A stretch of DNA of 64,000 bases from Dethiosulfatarculus sandiegensis (GTDB lineage Bacteria; Desulfobacterota; Desulfarculia; Desulfarculales; Desulfarculaceae): positions 1 to 64,000 of the forward strand of contig NZ_AZAC01000008.1 of NCBI RefSeq assembly GCF_000931935.2, written 5' to 3'. This document shows positions 53,237 through 62,538 of the stretch, piece by piece (position 1 is the stretch's first letter; the number at the start of each line of letters is the position of its first letter). The notes beneath the pieces are model-generated. The model did not search any database, was not told the origin of the DNA, and worked only from the letters and a program-made list of their open reading frames with translations. Made by a program: the position numbers and the translations under genes.

Positions 53237-55603
53237 TTATTTTTTTTGGTCGGTTTTTTTCTTGGGTTCTTCACCAGGGGAAGCCTGGCCAAGGTCAAGG
53301 ATCTGGGTGTCGCCCAGATATTGCCGGGTTTTGAAGGAGGTTATGTTTTGTAACTTTTGAGTTATTTGGCTCATGCGCTTTGCTTCCTGGTTCAAAATAC
53401 TGATTCTTTTGACCTGGTTTTTCAGGGACCCGGTTTCCATGAGCATGAGTTCCGTGTGCCCGAGCACGGTCTGTAGGGGTTGGTTGAGCTCATGACATAT
53501 GGCTCCCGCCGTCTCAATGGCCGCTTTCAGCTTTTCTTTTTCCAGGCGAAGATCTTCGGCCTTTTTGCGGGAAGTTATATCCCGCAAGATGGCGAGTACG
53601 GCAGGTTTCCCCTTATATGGTATGGCCAACGGCGCCACCTCGATCTCCAGTATCTCGCCTTTTTTGGTTTTTATCTTCATGGGGTATAGACGGTGCTTAT
53701 TCCTCCCCCTTAGCGTGGCGCGATAGTTTCGCAAAAGCGGTTTTTTATGTTCTTCCACAGCCAGGTGGTCCAAGGAAAATGTTTGCAGTTCCTCGATTTC
53801 ATAGCCGGTCATTAGGGAACCCGCCCGGTTTACAAAGATAAATTTTCCTTCTTGAATGATTACCAGGGCGTCCGAGGCGTTTTCCACCACAGTGGCGTAT
53901 TGGGCCTCCGACTCCCGCAAGGCGTCTTCTATAATTTTGCGTTCGGTTATGTCCCTGGCAATTCCCTGGGAGACGCTTTTGGATGACTGCTCGGGTTCAT
54001 CTGTCGCTTCCAGGTTTCGATTATAAACTTCCAATGGAACATATGTGCCTTCTTTGGTCCGAAAGCGGGCCTCCATGGCCACCAGAGCCTTTCCAAAGGC
54101 CTCTCTGTCATTTTCCGCCTGTATGCACAGCGCCTGGTCGTCGGGATGTACATAATCCAGGAAAAATTGGCCCAAAAGCTCCTCCGGGGTATATCCGTAA
54201 CGCTTCACCGCCTGGCTCACATAGGTGAAGGTCCTGTGTTTGCTCATACGGAAGATTACGTCAGGCACAGTGTGTATAATGGAATCCAATTTGTCCCTGG
54301 CCGTCTTCAGTTCCGCTGTGCGGGCGGCCACCATGGCCTCCATTTGGTCGTAAGCCTTTTGTAAGGAAAGTTCGTTTTTCTTTCTTTCTGTCAGGTCACG
54401 GCTGTTTATTACCAGGCATACTTCGCCGTTTTGATCTGTCATGCTTTTCCCCCGGCTTTCAAAGTAAACCCAACTTCCGTCCCGATGCCGGCTTTTGAAG
54501 TCCACCTTTTTAACCCGCCCCGGCTCGGTCAAGGCTTGCTCCATTGCTTTGAGAACATTTGGCATGTCATCTTTAGATATAAATTCCAGCATATTATGTT
54601 TGTGTACATCCTTTGGGTCATAGCCTAATATCCGAGTGATGGCCGGGCTGGAATAGCGTATCTCTCCGCTTGGGTCAAGTACGGTAATGATGTCGGTTGT
54701 GTTCTCAAGCAAGGATCTGAAATAGGTTTCATTTTTCTGTAAAAGTTTTTTTGCCTTTCTACGTTGGGCTATCTCGTTGTTTAAGGCTTTGATGGTTTTT
54801 TCTTGGGTTTTGTTTCTATGAGCCAGTGAGGTGCGCATAACATCAAGGTGCCGTCCTAAACTTTCCACTTCCAGGTAGCCTGATGCCCGTATTTCGTGCT
54901 CCAAGTCTCCTTTAGCCAGTTTATTGGCGGAAAGAGTTAACTCGGTTAAAGGGCGGCTCAATAGTTTGGCAAGGGCCGTGGCCAGCCCCAGCCCCAAAAA
55001 GACCAGGGCAAGGCTGAGGCCAATAGAGCCATATAAATATGGAGAGACTATGGATTCAAAGGTTTCAGGCAAGACGATTGCAGCCCAAAAAAGGTTTTTA
55101 TTGTTTGGGCTGGTCACAGGGGCCAGGGCAAGGCGTGCAGTCCGCTTTTCCCTGGGAATATAGAGCAATTTGCCCTGCGGACAATGCCGATTGTTTGTAA
55201 ATATTTTTTTATTTGATTTTAGCCAGTTGAAGTGGTTTTGGTTTTTCGGAGTCCGTCTCGGCCATTTGACTGCGAAATCATCCTTGGCTATGCGCAGAAT
55301 AAAAACCAGGTCCACCTGGTTTGCACCCTTGATGCCGGAGATTAAACCCTTGGGACCCACAGGGGGCTCTTCAAGAGGGGCGTTTTGCTGAGGCAAGTTT
55401 TTAGTTAAAAGATATTGGGTTGTTTTTAAGAGGTTTTTATCGATTTCTGTTTCCAAATTAGTTTTCAGGTGTTGATAATACAGCACTCCCACGCTCAGTG
55501 ACATGAGCAAAGATAAAGGCAAAACCAAAATAAAAATTAAAGACCGCATACCCACTGGAATTTTGCCTCTGCTTAATCGATTTTTGTAACTATTAGCGAT
55601 CAT
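53237..55603 (-). CDS. PAS sensor protein with HisKA helices but no ATPase domain
   Basis: A 788-residue membrane sensor. Two membrane helices (about 20-42 and 190-212) flank a periplasmic domain. Then come a HAMP linker (about 212-270), three PAS units (about 295-415, 430-555 and 565-680; each ends with a RDLTERKK, RDITERKI or RDITSRKK-type phrase), and a HisKA dimerisation helix pair with ICHELNQPLQTVLGH (phospho-His about 704). Only 84 residues follow, without N, G1 or G2 boxes of the kinase ATPase. It therefore cannot phosphorylate itself by the usual cis route. It lies 380 bases upstream of a receiver-like protein that lacks its Asp. The start at 55603 is the ATG of the longest frame; no strong RBS decides it. 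Confidence 0.88.
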   Translation of the reverse strand: MIANSYKNRLSRGKIPVGMRSLIFILVLPLSLLMSLSVGVLYYQHLKTNLETEIDKNLLKTTQYLLTKNLPQQNAPLEEPPVGPKGLISGIKGANQVDLVFILRIAKDDFAVKWPRRTPKNQNHFNWLKSNKKIFTNNRHCPQGKLLYIPREKRTARLALAPVTSPNNKNLFWAAIVLPETFESIVSPYLYGSIGLSLALVFLGLGLATALAKLLSRPLTELTLSANKLAKGDLEHEIRASGYLEVESLGRHLDVMRTSLAHRNKTQEKTIKALNNEIAQRRKAKKLLQKNETYFRSLLENTTDIITVLDPSGEIRYSSPAITRILGYDPKDVHKHNMLEFISKDDMPNVLKAMEQALTEPGRVKKVDFKSRHRDGSWVYFESRGKSMTDQNGEVCLVINSRDLTERKKNELSLQKAYDQMEAMVAARTAELKTARDKLDSIIHTVPDVIFRMSKHRTFTYVSQAVKRYGYTPEELLGQFFLDYVHPDDQALCIQAENDREAFGKALVAMEARFRTKEGTYVPLEVYNRNLEATDEPEQSSKSVSQGIARDITERKIIEDALRESEAQYATVVENASDALVIIQEGKFIFVNRAGSLMTGYEIEELQTFSLDHLAVEEHKKPLLRNYRATLRGRNKHRLYPMKIKTKKGEILEIEVAPLAIPYKGKPAVLAILRDITSRKKAEDLRLEKEKLKAAIETAGAICHELNQPLQTVLGHTELMLMETGSLKNQVKRISILNQEAKRMSQITQKLQNITSFKTRQYLGDTQILDLGQASPGEEPKKKTDQKK

Positions 55604-55925
55604 CTTTTATCTCATACCGATAAAAGATGTGATTTGTTGAGGAAAAAGGATTAATTTGCTAAAAAAAACTACTAAAATCCTAATAAAATTTTCGCAAATA
55701 ACCCAGATAAAAACAAGGGATTAAGGGGCGAGGTCAATCCTTTTTGTCGGTAAAAGGTAAAATTATAATTATATAGAGTAAAATTTAAAAAACCTTTCAA
55801 AATAATAGGTTATAAGATTAAACCCGCCCGCGGCAATGGAATTGGCCGGGAAAGCTTGGGAGGCGGCTCCTGATTGGGCGGGGATATCCCGGGTGAAAAT
55901 CAAAAAGAAAAACGGATATAACTCC
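55604..55925. other. Divergent AT-rich intergenic region
   Basis: About 320 bases, very AT-rich, between the PAS sensor and the arsenate-reductase-like gene. It should carry promoters in both directions; no specific element was recognised. Confidence 0.4.
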
Positions 55926-56351
55926 ATGAAACGAATAGTCTATTTATGCACCGGCAACTCATGCCGCAGCCAAATGGCCGAGGCATGGACCAGGCATTTG
56001 CAAGCTGATGAATGGCAGGCCTTTTCCGCCGGATCCGCACCAAGCGCCATGGACCCTTTAGCCATGGAGGCCATGAAAATGGCAGGCGTGGATATCTCCA
56101 GGCAGAGGCCTAAACCAATGGGCGAGTTTCTGGAGCAGAACTTTGATTACATAGTGACCCTTTGCGATAATGCCCGGGCCGCCTGTCCCATGTTTCAGGG
56201 AGGAGGCAAAAAGGTGCACAGAGGCTTTGACGATCCCCCTGCTTTGGCCCGTTTTGCTAAAACCCATGCCGGGGCCATGGCCCATTACCTGAGAGTGACA
56301 GATGAGATTAAGGAAATGGTTCTAGGCCTTCCCCAAAGCCTTGAGGAATAG
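55926..56351 (+). CDS. Arsenate reductase / low-molecular-weight tyrosine phosphatase family
   Basis: A 141-residue protein with the LMW-phosphatase P-loop CTGNSCRSQMAE (CX5R), the motif shared by thioredoxin-linked arsenate reductases (ArsC) and protein-tyrosine phosphatases. The later DYIVTLCDNARAACPMF gives two Cys near the place of the ArsC redox pair, and HRGFDDPP matches the ArsC Asp loop, so arsenate reductase is the better reading. ATG 55926 is used because MKRIVYLC is the family N-terminus; the frame extends upstream to 55836. No arsR, acr3 or arsA neighbour is present. Its neighbour downstream, convergent, is mcrC. Confidence 0.85.
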   Translation: MKRIVYLCTGNSCRSQMAEAWTRHLQADEWQAFSAGSAPSAMDPLAMEAMKMAGVDISRQRPKPMGEFLEQNFDYIVTLCDNARAACPMFQGGGKKVHRGFDDPPALARFAKTHAGAMAHYLRVTDEIKEMVLGLPQSLEE

Positions 56352-56447
56352 GGCGGGGTGCACTATAACTTTGTAAATAAAACCTTTCTGTTTGGCTGAA
56401 TTGGATGATTTGCGGGAAAAGTATTCAGCCAATTGCAGGTGTGCTTT

Positions 56448-57887
56448 TCAAGCCTTTACAGGAGCAAGTTGAGAAATAACCTGGTCTGCGGCTTGGCTCA
56501 AAGAATCCATGAAGGCTTTATAATCCTTGTTTTGGTCAGTATTATTTACCTCTCCCAGATTCCAGAGCCACCAGCTTAAAGGCGTATTCTTCTGATCCCC
56601 CATGTGTCCTTCGCTAAAATAGTGATGCTCTTGTGGGGTTCCGGCTGTTGCAGGTTGGTCCATGCAATTGATAATTTCATGATTCAGGCCGGGGCAGAGG
56701 GGATAGATGAGGGCTCCGGGCAGGGGCGTATTTTTATCATTTTCATAAAATTGCTGATAAATGAACATTTGACTGACATCTTCTGGCGAAGGAAGGCCCT
56801 TTTGGTGGGTGATGTCCTTATACTTGGCGTCAATGATGGCCAGAGGTTTATTGTTTTTGTCCCGCAGAATGAAATCCGGAATTAACCCACGCCACCCCTT
56901 GCCCTTATGAAGGAGTAAGTATTTCATATGGCGGTTTTGACTCATGGGGTGTTCTATAATTAAATTGGATTTTTCGGCTGCCTTTTTTAATTGCACCAAC
57001 AAAAACAATTCCCAGATTTCCGCCATGTCAAAGAAAATGGCTTTTCTATGCATTCCGCCTTGACCTTCACCAGCACGGGTTAAAAGCCCATAACCCAAAT
57101 TCGTAACAGTTTGGTACAGGATGTTTCCGCGATGCCAGTTAATTTCCCTTGGATTGACCGGCCAAGAAGGGGATTTGACATTCATGGTGTTTAAAAGGTC
57201 TAAGATTTGGCTGAGAAAAGATGTCTGCTGCGCGAAATAAAATTGTCCTTCGGGCGAAAAAGGCCATATGCCATTCATTCGCATATGGTTGATAACCTGG
57301 GTAATACTTTGGTTAAGTCCAATATCATAGGTGAGGTCTTCAAAACAACAGGCTATCTTATGCTGGTCAATGATATTGTGGCCCAATTGCTCTTCAACCA
57401 AAAGTCTGCCCCTCAGGGTGTGATGCTTAAGTTCTCTGCGGCGCTGATATCCTTTAAGAAATCCGTGAAATGAAACGGCGCGTCGCAAGGCAAACATCCA
57501 AGACATGGCCAAGGGAATTTTGAATATGGATTCACTATCATTTTGCCATTCCGTAGAATTATCAAGATCCGCCAGTCTGAGGCACCCGGAAAGCAACCAA
57601 TGCATGAGTTGCATGCCCACCCTGGGCTCAACCGTGATATTCTCCCCTTTTAGCCCCCAGTGTTCAAGGGATATGGATCCAACCCAACGGGTGCTCTTGA
57701 TTGTAAGCCCATTTGTCTCTGCAGTGTCTTTTGTAAAGATTTGCTCAGCGTTTTTTCCTCTGTAAAGTAAATTTGCGGCTGTTATCAAAGGGCATTCAAC
57801 TGTCAGATCAGTAATTGCTTTTTTTGCCTGTTCGTGGTCACCTTTGAAACTATAACTGCCACCCATTTTCTTGATTAAGGTGTTCAT
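56448..57887 (-). CDS. mcrC: McrC, nuclease subunit of the type IV McrBC restriction system
   Basis: A 479-residue McrC homologue, somewhat longer than the E. coli protein. The N-terminal part is the McrBC partner-binding region, and the C-terminal third is a PD-(D/E)XK nuclease: LIPDFILRD then AIIDAKYKDI supply the Asp...Asp-x-Lys residues. McrC supplies DNA cleavage once McrB has bound modified cytosine sites and hydrolysed GTP. The ATG (57885-57887) overlaps the mcrB stop by one base, so they are coupled. DNA is more AT-rich than its neighbours, a sign of transfer. Identification of the pair is firm. Confidence 0.92.
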   Translation of the reverse strand: MNTLIKKMGGSYSFKGDHEQAKKAITDLTVECPLITAANLLYRGKNAEQIFTKDTAETNGLTIKSTRWVGSISLEHWGLKGENITVEPRVGMQLMHWLLSGCLRLADLDNSTEWQNDSESIFKIPLAMSWMFALRRAVSFHGFLKGYQRRRELKHHTLRGRLLVEEQLGHNIIDQHKIACCFEDLTYDIGLNQSITQVINHMRMNGIWPFSPEGQFYFAQQTSFLSQILDLLNTMNVKSPSWPVNPREINWHRGNILYQTVTNLGYGLLTRAGEGQGGMHRKAIFFDMAEIWELFLLVQLKKAAEKSNLIIEHPMSQNRHMKYLLLHKGKGWRGLIPDFILRDKNNKPLAIIDAKYKDITHQKGLPSPEDVSQMFIYQQFYENDKNTPLPGALIYPLCPGLNHEIINCMDQPATAGTPQEHHYFSEGHMGDQKNTPLSWWLWNLGEVNNTDQNKDYKAFMDSLSQAADQVISQLAPVKA

Positions 57888-59899
57888 TATAATTCATTCA
57901 AGGATTTAGTGAACTTTTTTTGATTAGACTCCAGTATTTTTTGGATTCGAGAATTAGCGAAATCAAAGCCCAAATATTCTTCCAGTAATGGTTGTAAGTG
58001 ATAAAGCCACAGAATGTTTAAATGGTTATAAGAGATTTTCAGTTTTGATTCTTTGTTAAATTTTCCCTTATTCGCGGTGGGGTTGGCCTCAGGGTTTCCA
58101 CTTTCTGTTCCTTCATTGGTTGCTTCCTCGCCCCCCTTACGGTCACTAAGCATGATGTCTATGATTTCAGCAAAATATGTGTGCCCAATGGTTTTTTCCT
58201 TGGGTAATTTTAAATCATCTTTAATAGTCGTTTCATTAAAATATGTACAACGTTTAATATAATTTGTTAAATGGTTTGGTTCAATCTCCAATTGCATGCG
58301 ATTGTCTTTATTATGCTCCGATAGTTTCTTTTCAATTATGTTGCGTAATGCTATGGGACTGAAATTTAGTTCATACCAACCGAATCGACGCCTAAGGGCT
58401 AGATCAAAAGCTGTTAGGCTTCGGTCCACAGTGTTCATGGTGCCAATAAAGTAAATGTTGTCTGGTATGTAAAATTCTTTCCCTTTTTTGAAACAATCTT
58501 CTATTTCTTCTGGTTCCTTATCGTTGTCAAACTTGAAAAAACTTGTTATGCTTTTTTTGTCATCAATAATTTGGGGAAGCGTAACCGGATGTTCCTTGCC
58601 TCTGTATTCCAGGCAATACATCAACTCACCAAATACCTTGGCCACATCAGCGCGGTTTATTTCATCAATGATCAAAAGATATTTGTTTTTTTGAGGATCA
58701 CCCGCGGCCTGATTGCATGCCAGGTAAAGAGGACCGGGTAGGACAGGGTAAGTAACATTATTTCCCGAGCTTTTCGGTTTGATGCCAATCACGAAGTCCT
58801 GGTAGGAGTAATTGGGGTGCATCTGTATAACCTTGTACCTGCAAAGGCTTGGAGGCGCAGCCTTATTCTCAGCACTGTCAGAGTCTTCTTCAATATTTTG
58901 ATTGGTTAATCTTTTTCCTATTTCCTCTGCTGTATGGGTTTTTCCTGTACCAGGCACTCCAAAAAGAACCATGGCTTTTTTCCGTATTAAAAGATCTATT
59001 GGGTTTTTTAAAAAATCAAGGTCTCCCAAGAATTTAGTGAGCGAATCCCAATGATATCTATTATCTTTTTTTAATGCATCCAGAGGTATTTTGTCTTTAT
59101 GTTTTTCTAAATATTCCTTATAGCCAAAAAGTATAAATCTATAAGCTTGAGCGTAATAAAAATAATTCCTTTTTAAGTTTTCATTCTTCAGTTTTAGTTT
59201 ATTAAAATAATTGAAGTTTTTTAAATTATCCAATACAGAGCTTAGAATTAACTTGATGCCCTTTATCTGAGAGTATCCATCTTTAGTTCCAGTATAAAAG
59301 ATAGGATATATTTGCGGGTAGGACATGTGGAGAAAAACAGAAAGATCTTTGTTGTTGCAGTCGGCGGCTAATTCATTTTCAAGATTTCCGGTTTTTATAT
59401 GATCTTTCAATTTTACTAAATGGTTGGTAAGCCTCTGGTTTATTTGTTTGATTTCATCTTTTGATTTAGCTTCGCTGTTACAGCCTAGTAATTTTTTTAT
59501 GCCGTCCCCGCTTCTGGTTATAGCCCAGTTGTTTATTATTCCTGTATAAGCATTTTGCTTCGCTGAAAAAAAATATTTTATGTAGTCATATTCAGGCATT
59601 TTATCTTCATTAAATTTTAACAGAAGTTGGTCTTTTATTTCTAAAGGGGTGTTTATTTTATTTTGTTCAATATCTGAAAATATTAAAAAAGATTCTCCTT
59701 TATCCCATCTTTCTTTAATCCACCCGACATCGAAATCGCTTAAATCACCAAGGTAGGGTTCAAATATATCTACCACTTTTTCTTGATATTTTTCAAATAG
59801 GTCATGTTCCTGGCCCTGAACATTTTCAAATATATTGGGAATGTCATGATTTATTACCTGGCTTTTAATCATCTCAAATAAGCTTTTTTGTTCGGCCAT
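57887..59899 (-). CDS. mcrB: McrB-type GTPase of the McrBC restriction system
   Basis: A 670-residue protein. A large N-terminal region (about 1-290), presumably for DNA recognition and unlike the standard McrB DNA-binding domain as far as I can judge, is followed by the AAA+ GTPase: Walker A FGVPGTGKTHTAEEIGKRL, Walker B YLLIIDEINRADVAKVFGEL and the McrB-specific GTMNTVDRS with ALRRRFGW. ATG 59899 (MAEQKSLFEM) has AGGGAG five or six bases upstream; an upstream ATG at 59929 lacks a site. Codon use is strikingly AT-rich, particularly in the N-terminal region, suggesting recent acquisition. The target modification is unknown. Confidence 0.92.
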   Translation of the reverse strand: MAEQKSLFEMIKSQVINHDIPNIFENVQGQEHDLFEKYQEKVVDIFEPYLGDLSDFDVGWIKERWDKGESFLIFSDIEQNKINTPLEIKDQLLLKFNEDKMPEYDYIKYFFSAKQNAYTGIINNWAITRSGDGIKKLLGCNSEAKSKDEIKQINQRLTNHLVKLKDHIKTGNLENELAADCNNKDLSVFLHMSYPQIYPIFYTGTKDGYSQIKGIKLILSSVLDNLKNFNYFNKLKLKNENLKRNYFYYAQAYRFILFGYKEYLEKHKDKIPLDALKKDNRYHWDSLTKFLGDLDFLKNPIDLLIRKKAMVLFGVPGTGKTHTAEEIGKRLTNQNIEEDSDSAENKAAPPSLCRYKVIQMHPNYSYQDFVIGIKPKSSGNNVTYPVLPGPLYLACNQAAGDPQKNKYLLIIDEINRADVAKVFGELMYCLEYRGKEHPVTLPQIIDDKKSITSFFKFDNDKEPEEIEDCFKKGKEFYIPDNIYFIGTMNTVDRSLTAFDLALRRRFGWYELNFSPIALRNIIEKKLSEHNKDNRMQLEIEPNHLTNYIKRCTYFNETTIKDDLKLPKEKTIGHTYFAEIIDIMLSDRKGGEEATNEGTESGNPEANPTANKGKFNKESKLKISYNHLNILWLYHLQPLLEEYLGFDFANSRIQKILESNQKKFTKSLNEL

Positions 59900-60291
59900 G
59901 TATGCTCCCTGGGTTGTGATAAGCTCCATATCTAGCTGGTGTAAGTGTGAATAGTTGCATAAAAATGGTTAAAGATCCATGCTTTTTGTGACGGATGTTT
60001 GATTTTTGAATTTTATTTTTAAAAATATGGCACTTGGAAGTTTAAAGCGGATTTGGGCAGACGCTGGATGGGAAAAACTGCGTTGCTTCTTCTTGTAAAA
60101 AAATATTTTTCAATAGAATCGGCTTAGCAGGCGATAGTTGCCGCCTGAATCCTCTGACCCGAAAATAACTTAAAGCCCTTATTCGTTTTTTGATGAAAAG
60201 GCAATGCCACTTTGTTCTCTAATCAAAATGTCTAAGATCATAATTATTTTCAGTTCTTTGGCGGGGAGGGTTGAAGTGTGAGGGGAAATTC
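59900..60291. other. Intergenic region between mcrB and hutH
   Basis: About 390 AT-rich bases forming the mcrBC promoter side and the end of the hut cluster. No gene, att-like repeat or integrase remnant was recognised. Confidence 0.4.
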
Positions 60292-60327
60292 AACCCGACG
60301 CCCTCTTTCAGCCTGAGGCGTCGGGTT
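60292..60327. terminator. Terminator at the end of the hut cluster
   Basis: AACCCGACGCC and GGCGTCGGGTT (60292-60302, 60317-60327) pair over 11 bases. A T-run follows on the plus side; on the minus side, where hutH ends, TTGAATTT follows, a weaker tail. Confidence 0.75.
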
Positions 60328-60340
60328 TTTGGGTGTGTTC

Positions 60341-61861
60341 TTACTTAAGCGGTCCCACCTTTTCTTCCACCTTGGCAACGATTTCGCCGCTCAATACCAT
60401 TTCAGTGGCCTGTTCAATATCCGGAGCCAGGATGCGGTCCCGCTCCAGTCTGGAGATGCGGGCCCTCACTGCCTGGTAGGCGGCTTCAGTCCCTGGTCCG
60501 GGGCGGCCATTGGTGAGCAGGTCCAGGGCCTGGGCCCCACAGAGCAGCTCAATGGCCAGCACATGGGCAGCGTTTTGCAGAATGGAACGGGCCTTTCTGG
60601 CGCTGATGGTGCCCATGGAAACGTGATCTTCCTTGTTGGCAGAGGTGGGGATGGAGTCCACGCAGGCCGGGTGGGCCAAGGTTTTGTTCTCAGAGACCAG
60701 GGCCGCAGCTGTATACTGGGCGATCATGAATCCGGAGTTGAGCCCGCTGTCTTCCACTAAAAATGCAGGTAGACCGCTTAGTTGGGGGTTGACGAGGCGT
60801 TCGATTCTTCTCTCGGACACACTGGCGAACTCTGCCAGGGCAATACCCAGATAATCCGCGGCCAGGGCTACGGGCTGGCCATGGAAATTGCCGCCCAAAA
60901 GAAAATCCTCGGTCTCCGGAAAAACCAAGGGATTGGTGGTGGATGAGTTGATCTCTATATCAACCACCTTGGTGATGTGTTCCATGGCTCCCCGGCTGGC
61001 GCCGTGAATCTGGGGGGAGCAGCGCAGGGTGTAGGCGTCTTGAATCCTGCCGCAATCCTTGTGGCTGGATATGATCTCGCTTTTATCGGTTAAAAGGGCC
61101 ATATTGGCGGCTGCCTCGGCCTGGCCCAAATGAGGCCGCACAGCCTGAATGCGCTGGTCAAATTCAGTGTTGCTGCCCATCAGCACTTCAAGGCTCATGG
61201 CGCAGGCAATGTCGGCGGTTTTGGCCAGTATTCGGGCGTCGTGCACAGCCAGAGCCGCAATGGCGGTCATGACCTGGGTTCCGTTGATCAAGGCCAATCC
61301 TTCGCCCGCCTCCAGGCACAGGGGCCTTAAGCCCGCCTCTGCCAGGGCCTGGGCGCCGGACATTTTTCGCCCCCTGAACCAGGCCTGGCCGTGACCGATC
61401 AGAACCAGGGCCAGATGCGCCATGGGGCAAAGGTCTCCGCTTGCCCCTACTGAGCCTTTTTCCGGCACAATCGGCACCACATCGCTGTTTAGCAGATCCA
61501 GGAGCGCAGTGAGGGTTTCAGGCCTGACCCCGGAATACCCCTGGCTTAAGTCCTGGAGCCTTATGGCCATCACCGCCCTTACCACTTCTTCAGGCAGGGG
61601 CTCGCCCACACCGGCGGCATGACTTTTGAGGATGTTTTCCTGCAGAAGTTTGGCTTCTTCAGAGGGAATGGTGCGGTCGCACAGGGCTCCGAAACCCGTA
61701 GTGACGCCGTATATGGCCTTGCCTTGTTTTATCCAGTCCTGTATCAGCTTGCGGGCCGCCTTTGCCTTTTCCAGGGCTTTGGCTGAAAGGGCGGCTTTTT
61801 TATGTTTTCTGGCCACCTGGACCAGGTCTTCTATGGTCAGGTTTTTTTCTCCTGCCAACAT
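60341..61861 (-). CDS. hutH: Histidine ammonia-lyase
   Basis: First enzyme of histidine breakdown, giving urocanate and ammonia. The protein has 506 residues from ATG 61861 (the frame can be extended to TTG 61879). The MIO cofactor arises from the Ala-Ser-Gly of GSVGASGDLCPMAHLAL. NGTQVMTAIAAL, the active-site Tyr region QDAYTLRCSPQIHGA and EDHVSMGTISARKA are family landmarks. It is the last gene of a minus-strand cluster with hutI and cyclodeaminase; no urocanase gene is in the window. Identification is firm. Confidence 0.96.
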   Translation of the reverse strand: MLAGEKNLTIEDLVQVARKHKKAALSAKALEKAKAARKLIQDWIKQGKAIYGVTTGFGALCDRTIPSEEAKLLQENILKSHAAGVGEPLPEEVVRAVMAIRLQDLSQGYSGVRPETLTALLDLLNSDVVPIVPEKGSVGASGDLCPMAHLALVLIGHGQAWFRGRKMSGAQALAEAGLRPLCLEAGEGLALINGTQVMTAIAALAVHDARILAKTADIACAMSLEVLMGSNTEFDQRIQAVRPHLGQAEAAANMALLTDKSEIISSHKDCGRIQDAYTLRCSPQIHGASRGAMEHITKVVDIEINSSTTNPLVFPETEDFLLGGNFHGQPVALAADYLGIALAEFASVSERRIERLVNPQLSGLPAFLVEDSGLNSGFMIAQYTAAALVSENKTLAHPACVDSIPTSANKEDHVSMGTISARKARSILQNAAHVLAIELLCGAQALDLLTNGRPGPGTEAAYQAVRARISRLERDRILAPDIEQATEMVLSGEIVAKVEEKVGPLK

Positions 61862-61908
61862 AGCAGCACATGCTCTCAATTAAGATTAATAATATCAATT
61901 ATTTGTTT

Positions 61909-62538
61909 TCAACCAAGCATATCGTCGACCAGGTTTTCCAAACTGGCGATTGTCTGGTGCACCCGGTTTACTATCTGTTCGGTTTCGCTTTTGAATTCAT
62001 CTGTGAACTCCTGATCTTTGATGGTTTTTAAGTTTATACGCACACTGTAGGAGGCCCCCATGGCCGCCGCCTGGGCCAGATGAAGGGCGGTGCCTGCATC
62101 AGAGGCGCAAACCGGGTTGCCCATTTCAGTGACCGCGACCAAAAGTTCCAAAAGACGGTTTACCGCGTTCAAGGTCTCCAAAGGAACCAAGGAAGCGCCT
62201 TTGGTGGCGTTCTGAACAGCCTGGCTGCGGGCCTTTTTTTCCTGGTCGGTGGATTTGGGAAGGCTAAATGCCTTTAACACCTGGTTGTAGGCCTGGGTAT
62301 CCTGATCCACCAGTGATTTGAATTCCTGGGCCAATTCATCCGCTTGATCCCGAATTTGCTCCATGACTTCAAAAGTATTGGTAAATTGAGGCCTGCCCAG
62401 GGTAAAGCGGGCCACCATGGCGCAAAGGGCCGCAGCCTGGCTGCCGGCCAGGGCGGCGGCGCTGCCCCCGCCGGGCGTGGAAGAATCGGAGGCCAGCCGG
62501 TCCACAAATTCAGAGGCTGTGAGGTCCATTAAATTCAT
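61909..62538 (-). CDS. fchA: Methenyltetrahydrofolate cyclohydrolase / formiminotetrahydrofolate cyclodeaminase (FchA-like)
   Basis: A 209-residue cyclodeaminase-family protein that releases ammonia from 5-formimino-THF, forming methenyl-THF. The Gly-rich phrase DSSTPGGGSAAALAGSQAAAL is diagnostic, and ARFTLGRPQF and the DAGTALHLAQAAAMGASYSVRIN segment also fit. ATG 62538 is chosen: AAAGGAG lies six bases before, and GTG 62541 is too near it. Its ATG overlaps the hutI stop (TGATG). It fits the histidine pathway by which formimino-glutamate carbon goes to folate. Confidence 0.93.
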   Translation of the reverse strand: MNLMDLTASEFVDRLASDSSTPGGGSAAALAGSQAAALCAMVARFTLGRPQFTNTFEVMEQIRDQADELAQEFKSLVDQDTQAYNQVLKAFSLPKSTDQEKKARSQAVQNATKGASLVPLETLNAVNRLLELLVAVTEMGNPVCASDAGTALHLAQAAAMGASYSVRINLKTIKDQEFTDEFKSETEQIVNRVHQTIASLENLVDDMLG

